DNA of 64,000 nt, from positions 89,229-153,228 of the forward strand of contig JBMYOX010000002.1 in the NCBI GenBank assembly GCA_049599735.1, written 5' to 3'. Made by a program: the position numbers and the translations under genes. The notes below the pieces were generated by a model, which searched no databases, was not told the DNA's origin, and saw only the letters and a list, made by a program, of their open reading frames with translations. Positions within the stretch are counted from its first letter, which is position 1. Each line of letters begins with the position of its first letter. Below, piece by piece: positions 35,715-44,326 of the stretch. The stretch comes from Pontibacterium sp049599735 (GTDB lineage Bacteria > Pseudomonadota > Gammaproteobacteria > Pseudomonadales > Balneatricaceae).

Positions 35715-36113
35715 ATGGCGGTCAGTTTTGACAATGCACTTGGAATTCACGATGACGCGATGCTGTTTCGGGCGCGCCGTGCCGAAGTGATCGCCAATAA
35801 TATTGCGAATGCAGATACGCCCAACTACCAGGCACGCGATGTTGACTTTAAGCGTGTGCTGGCAGGTGTGACCGGAGAGCCGGTATTGAAGGTGGCGGCA
35901 ACCCATAGCGACCATCAGACCGGGTTTGTTAACCCTGAAATGGCCGCCGATATGATGTACCGGATTCCTAACCAGGCCGCAGTGGATGGCAATACGGTTG
36001 AGGTGCAGGAGGAGATGGCACGCTATACGGAAAATTCTCTGGCATTTCAGTCCTCCTTCACGTTTCTCGATAAAAAATTTAAAGGCCTGATGACAGCCAT
36101 TAAAGGTGACTAA
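35715..36113 (+). CDS. flgB: FlgB proximal rod protein
   Basis: 132 residues with the rod/hook N-terminal pattern (LFRARRAEVIANNIANADTPNYQARDVDFK) and the C-terminal helix region typical of FlgB. It is the innermost rod protein. A GAGGTAA site precedes the ATG. First gene of flgBCDE. Confidence 0.96.
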   Translation: MAVSFDNALGIHDDAMLFRARRAEVIANNIANADTPNYQARDVDFKRVLAGVTGEPVLKVAATHSDHQTGFVNPEMAADMMYRIPNQAAVDGNTVEVQEEMARYTENSLAFQSSFTFLDKKFKGLMTAIKGD

Positions 36114-36115
36114 CG

Positions 36116-36553
36116 ATGTCTTTGAGTAATGTATTTAGTATTGCCGGTTCGGCCATGAACGCACAGACCATTCGTCTGAACACAACGGCCAGTAACCTGG
36201 CCAATGCGGAAAGTATCAGCTCGAGTGTTGATGAAACCTACCGTGCCCGCAAACCGGTTTTTTCTTTAAAAGATGCTGAAGGCGGGCTTGAGGCACCTTT
36301 TTCGCAGAATGATGTGGCACAGGCTCAGGGTGTTGAAGTGCTGGGCATAGTGGAAAGTGAAGCGCCGCTGCGCCAGGAGTATAACCCCAATCACCCCATG
36401 GCGGATGACAAAGGTTATGTGTACTACCCGAACGTTAACGTGGTGGAGGAAATGGCGGATATGATTTCTGCCTCACGTTCCTTCCAGATCAATGCTGAAA
36501 TTATGAATACGGCCAAACAGATGGTCCAGAGAACCTTGTCTTTAGGGCAGTAA
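36116..36553 (+). CDS. flgC: FlgC proximal rod protein
   Basis: 145 residues. N-terminal SIAGSAMNAQTIRLNTTASN and ANAE, a central HPMADDKGYVYYPNVNVVEEM motif, and the C-terminal rod/hook helix define FlgC. It starts two bases after flgB ends. Confidence 0.97.
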   Translation: MSLSNVFSIAGSAMNAQTIRLNTTASNLANAESISSSVDETYRARKPVFSLKDAEGGLEAPFSQNDVAQAQGVEVLGIVESEAPLRQEYNPNHPMADDKGYVYYPNVNVVEEMADMISASRSFQINAEIMNTAKQMVQRTLSLGQ

Positions 36554-36581
36554 CTGATAATGAAATTTGAGGGTATAAGCC

Positions 36582-37268
36582 ATGGCTGACATTAATGGCG
36601 TAAACCAGAGTGCAAACTTATTTAGCCAGATTAATCAGCAGAACCAGGACAGTTCAACAACGGCAGCAGATTCTGCCGCAGCAGACAGCAGTAAGATGTT
36701 TATGGAACTGATGATTGCCCAGCTGAAAAATCAGAGTCCGACCAGTCCGGCTGATACCAATGATTTCATGCAACAAATTTCCAGCATGAGCTCGGTGGAA
36801 AGTATTACTAATCTGAGCACGACGATGGAACAGCTGAGCAGCTCACTGATGACCAGTCAGACTGCGTTGCAGGCCTCTTCAATGGTCGGGCAAAAAGCCT
36901 TTGTCAGTACAGATACCGGGGTGTTGTCTGAATCAGGCCCGGTGCAGGGTGTGGTATCACTGCCGACCAGCGCATCAGATGTACGGGTTTCCGTTTATGA
37001 CGGTGCCGGTACCCTGGTGGACACTGTGCAGATGGGCGCTAAAGCGGCCGGGGATCATAATTTTGAGTGGCAGGGCGGGGATCTTCCGGCGGGAGATTAT
37101 CGCCTGGTGGCTGAAGCGCAGACAGGTGATGTCTACGAAGTGGCCCAGAGTTTTATAGGTTATACCGTGAACAGCGTCACCCTTGGCCAGAACGGCATTG
37201 GTATGGCGATCAACACCGATGCCGGATCTGTTGGCATTAATGATGTTAAACAGCTGGGTAAAGGCTAG
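36582..37268 (+). CDS. flgD: FlgD hook-capping protein
   Basis: 228 residues. N-terminal LMIAQLKNQSPTSPADTNDFM is the FlgD motif; the middle and end form the Ig-like/FlgD_TUDOR fold (GDHNFEWQGGDLPAGDYRL). It is a scaffold at the tip of the growing hook and is not part of the finished filament. Confidence 0.96.
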   Translation: MADINGVNQSANLFSQINQQNQDSSTTAADSAAADSSKMFMELMIAQLKNQSPTSPADTNDFMQQISSMSSVESITNLSTTMEQLSSSLMTSQTALQASSMVGQKAFVSTDTGVLSESGPVQGVVSLPTSASDVRVSVYDGAGTLVDTVQMGAKAAGDHNFEWQGGDLPAGDYRLVAEAQTGDVYEVAQSFIGYTVNSVTLGQNGIGMAINTDAGSVGINDVKQLGKG

Positions 37269-37277
37269 GAGAGAATC

Positions 37278-39698
37278 ATGGCAGGTTTTAATACAGCCGT
37301 CACAGGTTTAAAAGCGGCACAGACCGATCTGGACGTAACCGGTAACAACATTGCGAATGCCAGTACCGTTGGCTTTAAGTCATCCCGGACGGAGTTTGGG
37401 GATATTTATGCCACAGCGGTGGTGGGGGCGGGTTCTGCAAACGTAGCAGGCTCGGGTGTCACTGTGTCTGATATTGCGCAGGATTTTAAAGCCGGGACGA
37501 TCGAATTCACCAATAATAACCTGGATCTTGCTATCAATGGTTCGGGCTTCTTCCAGCTTGATGATGGTCAGGGTAATGCTACTTATAGTCGCGGGGGCGC
37601 TTTTGAGCTGGATAAAGATGGCTATATCGTTTCAAAAAATGGCAAATACCTGCAGGGCTTTGGACTGGATGAGCAGGGCAATCAATTGCCCATTGGTGAT
37701 CTGGCGGTAACTCAGAAAGAAAGTCAGCCAAAAGCTACGGAAGATATTAGCCTGGCGTTTAATATTGACTCGCGTGATGATGCAGAAGTCCTGTTACAGC
37801 CTTATAGCAAAGACCAGCCTGCTTCGCTGTCATACAGTACCACGGTGCAGACGTTTGACAGTCTGGGTAATGAGCATACCATCAAATATGATTTTGTTGA
37901 GCAGCCCGCCCACAGGGAAGTGCAGTCGATTGCCTTTTCGGATGCTGATTATGCCGCGGTTGTTGATGCTGATGCTAATGGCCTGCCTGATGCGAATATC
38001 AATATATCGAGTGCTGAAGTAAATTTGACCGTTTTGCAGAAATCCTTGGGTCTGCAGCCGGAGTTTGGCAATGTCGGTGAGGTAAAAGGCCTGACTTTGA
38101 GCGCACTGACCGGCACAACGGCAGCTGAAACCCTTACGATTGATTTTGGCATTGGAACGGTTGATATTACCGGTATTGATAACAGCGCCCCTGCATATAC
38201 AACAGGTGTGCTGTCAGCCTCTCTGCTGAATAGCTACGAAGCAACTATTATGGCCGGTTACAATGACCTGGCACCGGTTGCTACCGGTATTTCTCCTAAG
38301 TTATTAGGGGTTGCGGTTGATCCACAGGCTGACGGTACCAGCACGATTATTTTTCAGTTTGATAACAGCGCCGGTTCGCCAGCCTCCATTGATATTTTAA
38401 ACGGTGCAGCGTCAATTGCTTCGTCCCCGGTAGGTACAGTAACGGGCTGGGAGTTAAGTGATACGCTGGATGTCGGTGCTCAAATTTCAACGTTAATGAC
38501 CTCCGACCCGCGCATAGCACAGATTCGGTTTGAAGAGGGAGTTACGGTACAAAACAACATGCAAATTCGCTTTAATGCTGATGCTACGGATGTTGAGGAT
38601 GTGCAAATCAGGGAAGCGGGAACGAATGCGCTGAGAACAGATCTGGCCGTTACAGCCTCAACTCTGGATGCGAATGAAGTGCATACTTATTCGTTTAACA
38701 GCGCTGCTTTTGATTCCAATGGTTTAGTTAGCGACTACACCATTAAAATAGGCGGGGTTACGATACCGCTGAATAAATTTGCGTCTGTGTCTGATGTGTC
38801 CGATACCATTACGTCGTATCAGCAGGTTATCCTTGATGCCAACCCCAGCCTTGAAGCCGTTACTTTTAATGCCGGTAATCAGCTTGATATAACCTTTAAG
38901 CCAGAGCTGGGTAATGTGAATGATGCCACTGAGCTGGAAATTGACCTGGGAACGGAACCATCGCCGAACCTGATGAACCGTACTGCCATTGTGGAAGGGG
39001 ATAGCAGTTACCAGGGGGTCTACCGGATGTATGCCTACCTGAATGGTACGGAATTACTGAATACGGGCAAAGATGTGGATCCGGGATCGGCTAACTTTAT
39101 TGCTTATGGCGATAAGGCCAATCCGGCTGAGCCCGGACCAATATTAATTAAATTCAGCTCCACCAACGGTCTGCTATCAGAAGTGAACGGCGTTTCGGTT
39201 GTGCCTGGCTCAGCGGCACCAGCTGTGACTATTGTGGGTGCTGATCCTGCTAACCCGACAACAGAAATCTCGTTGGATTTGACTGGTACAACTCAGTTTG
39301 CATCGGCCTCTATTGTTAAATCCAGTGCTCAGGACGGGTATACCAAAGGGGATCTGGTGGGTGTGACATTCAGTGAAACGGGTGACATGGTTGCCAGTTT
39401 CTCGAACGGCCAGCAGCAGTCATTGGGTATTGTTGCTGTTGCCAGCTTTGAAAACCAGTCGGGTTTACAGCCCTCAGGTGATACCGAGTGGACGGCCACG
39501 CTGACATCCGGTGATGCAATTCTTAACCCGCCGGGCACCGGTTTAAATGGTTCCCTGAGATCGGCCGCACTGGAGCAGTCAAACGTGGATCTTTCGGCAG
39601 AGCTGGTAGCGCTTATAGAAGCGCAGCGAAACTTCCAGGCCAACTCTAAAACGCTGGAAACCCTGAATACGGTGACGCAGTCTATCCTTCAGATCTGA
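37278..39698 (+). CDS. flgE: FlgE hook protein, unusually long
   Basis: 806 residues, against about 400-460 in E. coli and P. aeruginosa. The N-terminal rod motif (LKAAQTDLDVTGNNIANAST), the FlgE domain (NGSGFFQLDDGQGNATYSRG) and the C-terminal motif (EQSNVDLSAELVALIEAQRN) are intact, so the extra length lies in the central, surface-exposed part (about residues 200-640). A transcription terminator directly follows. Confidence 0.95.
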   Translation: MAGFNTAVTGLKAAQTDLDVTGNNIANASTVGFKSSRTEFGDIYATAVVGAGSANVAGSGVTVSDIAQDFKAGTIEFTNNNLDLAINGSGFFQLDDGQGNATYSRGGAFELDKDGYIVSKNGKYLQGFGLDEQGNQLPIGDLAVTQKESQPKATEDISLAFNIDSRDDAEVLLQPYSKDQPASLSYSTTVQTFDSLGNEHTIKYDFVEQPAHREVQSIAFSDADYAAVVDADANGLPDANINISSAEVNLTVLQKSLGLQPEFGNVGEVKGLTLSALTGTTAAETLTIDFGIGTVDITGIDNSAPAYTTGVLSASLLNSYEATIMAGYNDLAPVATGISPKLLGVAVDPQADGTSTIIFQFDNSAGSPASIDILNGAASIASSPVGTVTGWELSDTLDVGAQISTLMTSDPRIAQIRFEEGVTVQNNMQIRFNADATDVEDVQIREAGTNALRTDLAVTASTLDANEVHTYSFNSAAFDSNGLVSDYTIKIGGVTIPLNKFASVSDVSDTITSYQQVILDANPSLEAVTFNAGNQLDITFKPELGNVNDATELEIDLGTEPSPNLMNRTAIVEGDSSYQGVYRMYAYLNGTELLNTGKDVDPGSANFIAYGDKANPAEPGPILIKFSSTNGLLSEVNGVSVVPGSAAPAVTIVGADPANPTTEISLDLTGTTQFASASIVKSSAQDGYTKGDLVGVTFSETGDMVASFSNGQQQSLGIVAVASFENQSGLQPSGDTEWTATLTSGDAILNPPGTGLNGSLRSAALEQSNVDLSAELVALIEAQRNFQANSKTLETLNTVTQSILQI

Positions 39699-39725
39699 TG
39701 CCTTACTCTTTATAAAAAGACGGAT

Positions 39726-39759
39726 AAAAAGGGGGCCTGCACGGTTCCCTTTTTTTTTT
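39726..39759 (+). terminator. Terminator after flgE
   Basis: A 12-bp stem starting AAAAAGGG and ending CCCTTTTT, with two G-U pairs inside and the loop TGCAC, runs directly into a long T run. It separates the flgBCDE unit from flgF. Confidence 0.85.
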
Positions 39760-39774
39760 GGCATGGCCTTTGCT
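39758..39774 (+). promoter_or_regulatory. Sigma-54 promoter of flgFGHIJKL
   Basis: TTGGCATGGCCTTTGCT is a near-consensus -24/-12 element (TTGGCA...TTGCT) that overlaps the end of the flgE terminator T run. It lies 55 bases before the flgF ATG. It makes the second flg block a separately started, RpoN-dependent operon. Confidence 0.9.
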
Positions 39775-39829
39775 GTCTGCTTAGGGTGTACCCGTTAAGC
39801 GGCAACCTTAAAAGAGTCAGGATCAGATT

Positions 39830-40573
39830 ATGGATAAAGTGCTTTATATCGGTATGACCGGTGCCCGGGAGACTATGCTGGCCCAGCAGGCGCATGCCAA
39901 TAATCTGGCCAATGCAACAACAACTGGTTTTAAAGCCGATATGGCCCAGGCTCGCGCTATGCCGGTGTTTGGTGAAGGGCTGCCCTCGCGGGTTTATGCT
40001 ATGACCGAACGGCCTGCCACTAATATGGATTCAGGTACCCTGGTTGAAACCGGCCGCCAACTGGATATAGCCATTCAGGGTGAAGGCTGGATTGCGGTGC
40101 GCACACCCGAGGGCAAAGAAGCTTATACCCGCGGCGGAGAGCTGCAGATTGATGCCTTTGGCCGGTTGCTGACCGGCAGTGGTTTGCCGGTAATCGGCAA
40201 CGGCGGTGAACCTGTTGTATTGCCGCCGATAGAACAAATTGATATTGCCAATGACGGTGGTATTACCGTCAGACCCCAGGGTGAAGGTGCAACGGATCTG
40301 ATACTGGTTGACAGCATTAAGCTGGTAAAACCTGAAGTCGGCACTTTGTTCAAAGGTGCGGATGGCCTGATGCGAACGGATAACCAGCTGCCTTTACCGG
40401 CAGCGCCGGATACACAGATTCGTTCCGGTTATCTGGAGTCCAGTAATGTTAATGGTGTACATGAACTGACCAGCATGATTACGCTGGCCCGTCAGTTTGA
40501 AATGCAGATAAAAATGATGAAAACCGCCGAGGAAAACTCCAGTGCGGCGACACAAATTTTAAAATTGAGCTGA
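39830..40573 (+). CDS. flgF: FlgF proximal rod protein
   Basis: 247 residues. N-terminal YIGMTGARETMLAQQAHANN, the central IAIQGEGWIAVRTPEG-type hook motif and C-terminal SGYLESSNVNGVHELTSMI mark a rod protein; length and position before flgG identify FlgF. Confidence 0.95.
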   Translation: MDKVLYIGMTGARETMLAQQAHANNLANATTTGFKADMAQARAMPVFGEGLPSRVYAMTERPATNMDSGTLVETGRQLDIAIQGEGWIAVRTPEGKEAYTRGGELQIDAFGRLLTGSGLPVIGNGGEPVVLPPIEQIDIANDGGITVRPQGEGATDLILVDSIKLVKPEVGTLFKGADGLMRTDNQLPLPAAPDTQIRSGYLESSNVNGVHELTSMITLARQFEMQIKMMKTAEENSSAATQILKLS

Positions 40574-40601
40574 TACTGGCGTCTGGCCGGGAGAATTAAA
40601 T

Positions 40602-41387
40602 ATGCATGGTGCACTTTTTGTAGCAAAAACAGGACTCAGTGCGCAGGACACCGCGCTTAAGGTTGTTTCTAACAACCTGGCCAACGTATCAACCATTGGC
40701 TTTAAAAAAGATCGCCCGGTTTTTGAAGATTTGCTTTATCAGGTACGCCGCCAGCCAGGTGCCCAGTCTGCGGAAGCCTCTCAGCTACCTTCAGGTTTGC
40801 AGGTGGGTAGTGGTGTGAAAACCGTTGGTACCCAGAAGCTGTTTCAGAACGGCGATCTGGAAATTACCGAAGAGTCTTTTGATCTGGCGATTAACGGTCG
40901 GGGCTTTTTTCAGGTTACCACACCTAATGGCGATGTGGGTTATACACGCAGTGGTCAGTTTCATTTGAGTGCCGACAGTGAGCTGGTTACCGCAGAAGGC
41001 TATCTGGTTGAACCGGCTATTACGTTACCGACTGAAGTCACCAGCTTTACTGTGGGTGTGGATGGTATGGTGACTGTTACCACGGCAGGGAATGTGACGG
41101 GCACCCAGATCGGACAGTTGCAGCTGGCTGACTTTGTAAACCCTGCAGGTTTGCTGGCGATTGGTCAGAACCTGTATATGGAAACCCCAGCCAGCGGTGC
41201 ACCGGCCATTAATAATCCGGGTGAGGCAGGCAGTGGTATTGTTAAGCAGGGTGCGCTGGAAACCTCCAACGTGAACTCGGTGGAAGAGCTGGTGACGATG
41301 ATCACGACCCAGCGGGCTTATGAGATGAATTCCAAGGTTATCTCGACGGCCGATGAGATGCTTTCTTATGTATCCCAGCAACTTTAA
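40602..41387 (+). CDS. flgG: FlgG distal rod protein
   Basis: 261 residues, the usual length. N-terminal FVAKTGLSAQDTALKVVSNN, central DLAINGRGFFQVTTPNGD and C-terminal LETSNVNSVEELVTMITTQR are classic FlgG motifs. It forms the rod that crosses the P and L rings. Confidence 0.97.
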   Translation: MHGALFVAKTGLSAQDTALKVVSNNLANVSTIGFKKDRPVFEDLLYQVRRQPGAQSAEASQLPSGLQVGSGVKTVGTQKLFQNGDLEITEESFDLAINGRGFFQVTTPNGDVGYTRSGQFHLSADSELVTAEGYLVEPAITLPTEVTSFTVGVDGMVTVTTAGNVTGTQIGQLQLADFVNPAGLLAIGQNLYMETPASGAPAINNPGEAGSGIVKQGALETSNVNSVEELVTMITTQRAYEMNSKVISTADEMLSYVSQQL

Positions 41388-41412
41388 TCACTGAATAGAG
41401 CAGGTGAAAGCA

Positions 41413-42096
41413 ATGAATAGCAGGGCGAAATTACTTATAGCCTTAGGCGTCGTTCTGTCGCTGACCGGCTGTGTGGATAAAGTGGCAAAGCCGGATAACC
41501 CTTATTACGCGCCGGTGCAGCCACAATCATTGCAGTCGGTACGCCCTGTGACCGGTTCCATTTACAGCAACGCAACCAGCCGTGATATTTACGGTGACGG
41601 TCGTGCAACGCGCCTTGGGGATATTATTACGGTTGTATTAACCGAAAGCACCCAGTCATCTAAAAGTGCCAAAACATCGGTGGATAAGTCGAACCAGTTT
41701 AACCTGCCGCAACCCACTATTATGGGACATGGTCTGAGTGTGTTGGGTAAGCCGGTCAGTGCGGCAATGACAGAGTCGAGTACTGAATTTGAAGGTCAGG
41801 GTAAATCAGATATGGGCAATAGTCTCAGCGGTAATATTACCGTGACTGTACATGCGGTACTACCCAACGGCACTCTGGTGGTCAGGGGTGAAAAGTGGCT
41901 GACCCTGAACCAGGGCGATGAATATATTCGTGTCAGCGGGCTGGTCCGGCCTCAGGATATTGCTCAGGACAATACCGTTATTTCAACCAAACTGGCGGAC
42001 GCGCGTATTGAATATGCCGGTAACGGTGCGGTTCACGATTCCAATACAACCGGATGGCTGGCGAAATTTTTCCTCAGCCCGCTCTGGCCCCTGTGA
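41413..42096 (+). CDS. flgH: FlgH L-ring lipoprotein
   Basis: 227 residues with a lipobox LTGC near residue 20 and the conserved LGDIITVVLTESTQSSKSAK, FEGQGKSDMGNSLSGNITV and VSGLVRPQDI stretches. It forms the L ring in the outer membrane. GTG at 41404 is in frame; the ATG at 41413, behind AGCAGG, is preferred. Confidence 0.96.
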   Translation: MNSRAKLLIALGVVLSLTGCVDKVAKPDNPYYAPVQPQSLQSVRPVTGSIYSNATSRDIYGDGRATRLGDIITVVLTESTQSSKSAKTSVDKSNQFNLPQPTIMGHGLSVLGKPVSAAMTESSTEFEGQGKSDMGNSLSGNITVTVHAVLPNGTLVVRGEKWLTLNQGDEYIRVSGLVRPQDIAQDNTVISTKLADARIEYAGNGAVHDSNTTGWLAKFFLSPLWPL

Positions 42097-42107
42097 GGAG
42101 AATAACA

Positions 42108-43199
42108 ATGAAAACCTGGCTATCGACTTTGTTGCTGCTCTGTTTTATTTCCCCCCTGACCCAGGCTGACCGGCTGAAGGATATGGTAAGTATTGCCGGA
42201 GTGCGCAGTAACCAGCTGGTGGGTTATGGTCTGGTGGTCGGGCTGGATGGCACCGGTGACAAGACCAGTTTCACCTCTCAGACATTTCGTAACATGCTGA
42301 ATAATTTTGGCCTGGTCTTACCGGCGGGCACAGACCCTAAATCTAAAAACATTGCAGCGGTGGCTATCCATGCGGATTTGCCTGCGTTTTCAAAGCCAGG
42401 TCAGAGCATTGATGTAACGGTGTCTGCGCTGGGTAATGCCAAAAGCCTCAGGGGTGGCACTTTGCTGATGAGCACCCTGAAAGGCGCTGATAACCAGGTT
42501 TATGCGGTTGCCCAGGGCAACCTGGTGGTATCTGGCTTTGGGGTGCAGGGTGCAGATGGTTCAAAACTATCCCTCAATGTACCCAGTGTTGGCCGTATTC
42601 CTAACGGTGCAACGGTTGAGCGTTCGGTGCCTAATGCGTTTGCACAAGGCGACAGTATGGTGCTGAACCTGAATTATCCTGATTTCACCACGGCTCGCCG
42701 GGTGTCTGAACAGATCAATGGTTTGTTGGGTGAAGGGGTTGCCAGTGCCCTGGACGCAACGTCTATCCGTGTACGTGCACCCCGCGATCCGGCACAGCGG
42801 GTCTCGTTTGCCTCGGTATTGGAAAACATACAGGTGATACCTGCAAAAGAAGTGGCTAAAGTGATTATTAACTCCCGTACCGGCACGATAGTGATCGGGC
42901 AGGATGTACGGGTATCACCCGTCGCGATCACCCATGGCGGGCTTACGGTGGCGATTACGGAAAACCCGAATGTTAATCAGCCTGCACCTTTAGGACAGGG
43001 TCAAACCGTTATTACACCCAGAACCGGCATTGAAGTAGATGAAGGCTCGGGTCATATGTTCCGGTTTGCCCCCGGTACTAATTTGCAGGATATCGTCGAA
43101 GCGGTTAACCAGGTGGGCGCGGCACCGGGTGACCTGATGGCGATACTGGAAGCCCTGAAGCAGACCGGTGCACTTAAAGCCGAACTGATAGTGATCTGA
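42108..43199 (+). CDS. flgI: FlgI P-ring protein
   Basis: 363 residues with signal peptide MKTWLSTLLLLCFISPLTQA. Conserved blocks include RLKDMVSIAGVRSNQLVGYG and DFTTARRVSEQIN, VPAKEVAKV-type and GTIVIGQDVRVSPVAI. It forms the periplasmic P ring with help from FlgA. The frame is open upstream to 42054, but GAGGAG before the ATG at 42108 and the signal peptide decide the start. Confidence 0.97.
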   Translation: MKTWLSTLLLLCFISPLTQADRLKDMVSIAGVRSNQLVGYGLVVGLDGTGDKTSFTSQTFRNMLNNFGLVLPAGTDPKSKNIAAVAIHADLPAFSKPGQSIDVTVSALGNAKSLRGGTLLMSTLKGADNQVYAVAQGNLVVSGFGVQGADGSKLSLNVPSVGRIPNGATVERSVPNAFAQGDSMVLNLNYPDFTTARRVSEQINGLLGEGVASALDATSIRVRAPRDPAQRVSFASVLENIQVIPAKEVAKVIINSRTGTIVIGQDVRVSPVAITHGGLTVAITENPNVNQPAPLGQGQTVITPRTGIEVDEGSGHMFRFAPGTNLQDIVEAVNQVGAAPGDLMAILEALKQTGALKAELIVI

Positions 43200-43201
43200 T
43201 A

Positions 43202-44260
43202 ATGAACATTAAACCTGCCAGCGGTCAGCACAGCGCACTTTACACTGAGCTGAACGCGCTGAATAAGATTCGCCAGACGGCAAAAGATGATCAGCCGATG
43301 GCTTTGCGCCAGGCGGCTCAGCAGTTTGAGCAGGTTTTTATGTCCATGCTGATGAAAAGCATGCGCGAAGCTAATAAAAGTTTTGGTGAGGATAACTTTC
43401 TTAACAGCAGCCAGGTGCAGTTTTATGAAGAAATGCTGGATAGCCAGATGACCCTGGAGCTGGCGCAAAGCGGTGGTATGGGGCTGGCCGATGTGCTGGT
43501 CAAACAACTGAGCCGCCAGGATAACTCAGTGCAGAGCCAGCCTTCACAAGAAGAGATGGAAGCCCGGTTTAAATTATCCACCGCAGAGCGCCTGTTAAAC
43601 CGCGCCCTGGATACTGCCAGTGATGCAGCGGCCAATGCCGTACCGGGCGAGCCGGAATCAGCGATTTTAACCGAGCAGCCCCCGATGGCACCTGCGGCTT
43701 TTAGCCAGGTGCGGATAAATCCATCCAGGATTGCTGAAGATATTCAGCCAGACGCTAATTTACCTGCCCGGTTTGAAACGCCCGAAGAATTTGTTCAAAG
43801 CCTGATGTCGGTTGCACAGTCGGTTGCCGGTGAAATAGGCGTAGACCCCAAAGTATTATTAGCCCAGGCCGCGCTTGAAACGGGCTGGGGAAAATACCTG
43901 GTGCAGCGTGGTGCGGATCAGAGCAGTCACAACCTCTTTAATATTAAAGCGGATGGCCGCTGGCAGGGTGAACGCGCTTCTGCAAGCACGCTGGAATACC
44001 GTGATGGCATTGCCCGGCGTGAAACTGCAAGTTTCCGGGCTTATGAGAGTTACGAAGACAGCTTTCGTGACTATGTCGATTTTCTTAAGAGCAGCCCAAG
44101 ATATCAGCAGGCCCTGGAAGCCGTGGCGGACCCTTACGACTACCTGCATCAGTTACAACAGGCAGGTTATGCCACAGACCCGCAATATGCAGAAAAAATT
44201 TCAACTATATTAGACGGCGATCTGCTGGCATCGGTAAAACCCGAAAGCCCTGAAGGCTGA
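43202..44260 (+). CDS. flgJ: FlgJ rod-cap protein and peptidoglycan hydrolase
   Basis: 352 residues. An N-terminal rod-binding domain (about 1-110, ALRQAAQQFEQVFMSMLMKSM) is joined by a variable linker to a C-terminal glucosaminidase domain (about 195-345, VLLAQAALETGWGKYLV, with the catalytic glutamate in ALETGWG). It opens the peptidoglycan for the rod. The start lies 2 bases after flgI. Confidence 0.95.
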   Translation: MNIKPASGQHSALYTELNALNKIRQTAKDDQPMALRQAAQQFEQVFMSMLMKSMREANKSFGEDNFLNSSQVQFYEEMLDSQMTLELAQSGGMGLADVLVKQLSRQDNSVQSQPSQEEMEARFKLSTAERLLNRALDTASDAAANAVPGEPESAILTEQPPMAPAAFSQVRINPSRIAEDIQPDANLPARFETPEEFVQSLMSVAQSVAGEIGVDPKVLLAQAALETGWGKYLVQRGADQSSHNLFNIKADGRWQGERASASTLEYRDGIARRETASFRAYESYEDSFRDYVDFLKSSPRYQQALEAVADPYDYLHQLQQAGYATDPQYAEKISTILDGDLLASVKPESPEG

Positions 44261-44326
44261 CAGCCCGGAGGTGCGGATAGCTTTATGCACCGGCCCCTGT
44301 GATCAAGAGTATTTGGGAGATAATTT

